From: Rubneribacter badeniensis
GTDB lineage: Bacteria > Actinomycetota > Coriobacteriia > Coriobacteriales > Eggerthellaceae
Assembly (NCBI RefSeq): GCF_002899695.1
Contig: NZ_PPEL01000005.1
Span: forward strand, 1 to 64,000
Direction of reading: 5' to 3'
Length of the DNA stretch: 64,000 nt
The position numbers were made by a program, and so were the translations under genes. Numbering within the stretch: position 1 is the stretch's first letter; every line of letters starts with the position of its first letter. Shown in pieces: positions 61,600 to 64,000 of this stretch. The notes under the pieces are model-generated. The model was not told where the DNA came from and did no database searches. It saw only the letters and a list, made by a program, of their open reading frames with translations.

Positions 61600-62964
61600 T
61601 CAAGCCGACGGCTTCCTCCTGTCCTCCACGTGCCGCGCCTTGCCCGTGGTGCGCTCGATGCCGCCGGGCTCCACGAGCTTCACGCGCGCCCCTACGAGGA
61701 GCACGCCCTTCAGGCGCTCCTCGACAAGGCGGCGCAGCGCCTCCATCTGCTGGAATGAGTCGCTGAACGCCTCGGGCTTGAGTTCCGCGTGCACGGTCAT
61801 GCGGTCGAGGCCCCTGGCGGTGTCGACGACGATGCGGTAATGGGGCGCGACGCCCTCGATGCCGGCGAGCACGTCTTCCACCTGCGAGGGGAACACGTTC
61901 GTGCCGCGGATGATGAGCATGTCGTCGGAGCGCGAGCGCACCTTCCGCATGCGCGCGTGGGTGCGCCCGCAGGCGCACGGCTCGCAGGTGACGCGCGTGA
62001 GGTCGTGCGTGCGGTAGCGCAGGACGGGGATGGCCTGCTTGCCGAGCGGCGTGAGCACAAGCTCGCCCTCCTCGCCGTCGGGCACCGGCTCGCCGGTGTC
62101 GGGATCGACCACCTCCCAGAGGAAGTGGTCCTCGGCGATGTGCTGCATGTCGCGGCTGGCCAAGCACTCGCCCGACACGCCCGGCCCCATGACCTCGGTG
62201 AGGCCGTAGTTGTCGGTGCACACGATGTGCATGCGGCCCTCGATCTCGGCCTTGAGGCCCGGAGGGCACGGCTCGCCGCCGAACAGGCCCACGCGCAGCG
62301 TCGAGGCCTTCCAGTCGAACCCCATCTGCTCCCCCACCTCGCACATGTGCAGCGCGTAGGAGGGCGTGGCCACGAGCACGGTGGTGCCGTAGTCCTCGAT
62401 CATGGCGATGTGCCGCTCGGTGTTGCCCGAGCCGGCGGGGATCATCATGCAGCCCAGCTTCTGCAGCCCGTAGTGCAGCCCGAAGCCGCCGGTGAACATG
62501 CCGTAACCGAACGCCATCTGCGCGCGGTCGCCCGGCACGACGCCCGCCATCTGCACGAGGCGCATGATGCAGTCGGCCCACAGGTCCATGTCATGGGCGT
62601 TGTAGCCCACGACGATGGGCTTTCCCGTGGTGCCCGAGGAGGCGTGCAGCTCCACCACCTCGTCGAGCGACACGGCGAACAGGCCGTAGGGGAAGGTGTC
62701 GCGCAGCACGGACTTGTCCGTGAAGGGAAGCTTGCGCACGTCTTCGAGCGTTCTGATGTCGGCGGGCGACACGCCCTGCTCGTCCATGCGCGCGCGGTAC
62801 CACGGCACGCGCTCGTAGGTCCAGGCCACCTGCTCGATGAGGCCGGCCAGCTGGATGGCCCTGATGCGCTCGCGCGAGGCGCATTCGACGGAGGGGTTGT
62901 GGATGGGCAGTTCGGAGAAATCGCCCGCCGCCGCAGCGGCCAAGGCCGCGCCTTTCACGGTCAT
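61600..62964 (-). CDS. paaK: Phenylacetate-CoA ligase family protein
   Basis: Adenylate-forming enzyme that activates aryl acids, about 454 residues. The AMP-binding loop is HASSGTTGKPIVVGY, later GYGMFTGGFGLHYG, DNYGLTEVMGPG, and the C-terminal hinge RGTNVFPSQVEDVL. The ATG at 62964 and a GTG at 62973 (overlapping the ACT gene stop as GTGA) are both possible starts. With the ACT-domain and iorB genes upstream it fits reversible aryl-acetate activation during aromatic amino-acid fermentation. Confidence 0.92.
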   Translation of the reverse strand: MTVKGAALAAAAAGDFSELPIHNPSVECASRERIRAIQLAGLIEQVAWTYERVPWYRARMDEQGVSPADIRTLEDVRKLPFTDKSVLRDTFPYGLFAVSLDEVVELHASSGTTGKPIVVGYNAHDMDLWADCIMRLVQMAGVVPGDRAQMAFGYGMFTGGFGLHYGLQKLGCMMIPAGSGNTERHIAMIEDYGTTVLVATPSYALHMCEVGEQMGFDWKASTLRVGLFGGEPCPPGLKAEIEGRMHIVCTDNYGLTEVMGPGVSGECLASRDMQHIAEDHFLWEVVDPDTGEPVPDGEEGELVLTPLGKQAIPVLRYRTHDLTRVTCEPCACGRTHARMRKVRSRSDDMLIIRGTNVFPSQVEDVLAGIEGVAPHYRIVVDTARGLDRMTVHAELKPEAFSDSFQQMEALRRLVEERLKGVLLVGARVKLVEPGGIERTTGKARHVEDRRKPSA

Positions 62965-62969
62965 GTCGG

Positions 62970-63416
62970 TCACGCGTCTCGCCGCCCTTCGTTTCGGGCG
63001 AGAGGGGCGGCGAGCGCGTCTTGGCCCACGAGCTCCACCGGCTCGGAGGCCAGCAGCTCCTCGGCCCGCCCGATGTCCTCGACGGACAGCGCGATGTAGG
63101 TGGAGATGAGCGAGTAGCTGTACGTCACGTTGATGCCGCAGTCGGCCATGACGCCCATCACCCGCGCGAGCTCGCCCGGTTCGTCGTTCAGGCGGACGCA
63201 CAGAACGTCGCCGATCCTGGCCGCCGCGCCCATGTCGCGCAGCACGGCGAGCGCGCGCTCGGGCGCGTCGACGATGAAGCGCACGATGCCGTAATCGCCC
63301 GTGTCCGAGGCGCTGTAGCCGCGCACGCTCACCTGGGCCTCCTCGAAGGCGTCGAGCACGCGGCGCAGATGGCCGGGCCTGCTTTCCAGAAAGACGCTGA
63401 TCTGCCGCACGCTCAT
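62970..63416 (-). CDS. Tandem ACT-domain amino-acid-binding protein
   Basis: 148 residues with two ACT repeats: ISVFLESRPGHLRRVLDAFEE (from about residue 6) and VRLNDEPGELARVMGVMADCGINV (about residues 74-97). Such proteins accompany PaaK and indolepyruvate oxidoreductase genes and probably sense aromatic amino acids. The start overlaps the iorB stop (ATGA), and the stop overlaps the paaK upstream GTG, so the three are tightly coupled. Confidence 0.9.
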   Translation of the reverse strand: MSVRQISVFLESRPGHLRRVLDAFEEAQVSVRGYSASDTGDYGIVRFIVDAPERALAVLRDMGAAARIGDVLCVRLNDEPGELARVMGVMADCGINVTYSYSLISTYIALSVEDIGRAEELLASEPVELVGQDALAAPLARNEGRRDA

Positions 63417-64000
63417 GACCGCGCCCCTTCCCTGTCGGCGGCTTCTTGCGCGAAGGCGAAGCCTGCGCGGAACGCGGCGAGGTTGGCGTCTACGGTCTTG
63501 GGGGGCACGCGGGACGCGACGACCTTCTCCCAGGCATCCTGCGAGAAGTCGAGCTTCGTCGCGAGGGCGCCGAGCAGCACCACGTTCGCCGATTTCGGCG
63601 AGCCCTCCTCGGCGGCGATGGCGCCGGCCGGGATGAGCGTGGCCCCGGCCTCCCGCAACCGCTCATGGGCGCGCTCGGGCATGGCCGCATGCCCGATGAG
63701 CACAGGCAGCGGCTGGATGGCCTCGTCGGACACCAGAAGGTGGCCGCCCGCGCGCACGTTCGGCAGGTTGCGCAGAGCCTCGGTGGTCTCGAAGGCCACG
63801 ACGCAGTCGGCGCACCCCGGATCGCTCACCATCGACCGCACCCCGTCTCTGCCGAAGCGCACGACGGTGGTCACGGCTCCTCCGCGCTGCGACATGCCGT
63901 GGATCTCGGACACCTTCGCGTCGTAGCCGGCCTCGAGCGCCGCATGGGCCAGCAGATCGGCCGCGAGGACGGTGCCCTGCCCTCCGACGCCGCACAGAAG
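63413..64000 (-). CDS. iorB: Indolepyruvate:ferredoxin oxidoreductase beta subunit (5' end outside window)
   Basis: Gamma-type 2-oxoacid:ferredoxin oxidoreductase domain that, with IorA, converts aryl pyruvates to aryl-acetyl-CoA with reduction of ferredoxin. The visible 195 residues start mid-protein with LLCGVGGQGTVLAADLLA, then SEIHGMSQRGGAVTTVVRFG. The start codon is beyond the right edge, so the gene is partial. iorA would be expected just to the right. Confidence 0.9.
   Translation of the reverse strand, partial: LLCGVGGQGTVLAADLLAHAALEAGYDAKVSEIHGMSQRGGAVTTVVRFGRDGVRSMVSDPGCADCVVAFETTEALRNLPNVRAGGHLLVSDEAIQPLPVLIGHAAMPERAHERLREAGATLIPAGAIAAEEGSPKSANVVLLGALATKLDFSQDAWEKVVASRVPPKTVDANLAAFRAGFAFAQEAADREGARS

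Overview
The window is a GC-rich, gene-dense stretch of bacterial core chromosome. Its content points to a non-sporulating, single-membrane actinobacterium of the Coriobacteriia/Eggerthellaceae type. The signs are: HrcA with a CIRCE-like operator, RNase J plus RNase Y, an orphan SpoVS, Gram-positive-type LexA boxes, a VanR/VanS-type two-component pair, a menaquinone prenyltransferase, an indolepyruvate oxidoreductase/PaaK cluster, and a decayed FAD-dependent oxidoreductase of a kind that is abundant in Eggerthella relatives. The taxonomic call is an inference from gene content. I saw no rRNA, tRNA, CRISPR array, prophage or intact insertion sequence.

Layout from left to right. (1) 1-10.8 kb: a large perfect palindrome, then comEA-comEC-holA, rpsT facing them, a CxxCH lipoprotein, lepA, a nitroreductase, dusB and hemW. 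(2) 11-25.9 kb: hrcA-dnaJ, an rsmE split by an in-frame TAG, mtaB, a membrane-anchored C39-like protein, phoH-ybeY-dgkA-era, a zinc-ribbon/PASTA protein, recO, a TSCPD protein, a second C39-like protein, a VanRS-like pair and an acetyltransferase. (3) 25.9-39.8 kb: rpsO-pnp, a 104-nt REP-like palindrome, dapB-dapA, RNase J, ftsK, a RodZ-like protein, yajQ, rimO and a pgsA-cinA fusion. (4) 40-49.8 kb: recA-recX, a possible structured RNA, rny, a GHKL ATPase, spoVS, miaB-miaA, hflX and an lspA-like gene. (5) 50-53.8 kb: lexA, a divergent SOS-controlled small membrane protein, nrdR-dut, a merR gene and a hypothetical membrane protein. (6) 53.8-64 kb: a decayed flavoprotein gene, a DUF5996 protein, a 24-residue micro-ORF, PAP2 / low-molecular-weight phosphatase / thioesterase genes, a DUF2974 lipase-like gene with menA, gluQ, and the paaK-ACT-iorB cluster running off the right edge.

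Two themes link the genes. One is RNA metabolism: PNPase, RNase J, RNase Y, YbeY, PhoH, Era, RsmE, DusB, MiaA, GluQ and all three methylthiotransferase types (MtaB, RimO, MiaB). The other is DNA damage and nucleotide supply: RecA/RecX/RecO/LexA, NrdR and Dut. SOS boxes can be read directly at recA and in the lexA intergenic region.

The best candidates for undescribed biology are: the 106-residue tail-anchored protein under a three-box SOS operator divergent from lexA (a candidate division inhibitor), the PgsA-CinA fusion, the kinase-less zinc-ribbon/PASTA protein, the GHKL ATPase between rny and spoVS, the structured region before rny, and a recurring leaderless start (-10 hexamer, 6 nt, ATG) at holA, phoH and the DUF2974 gene.
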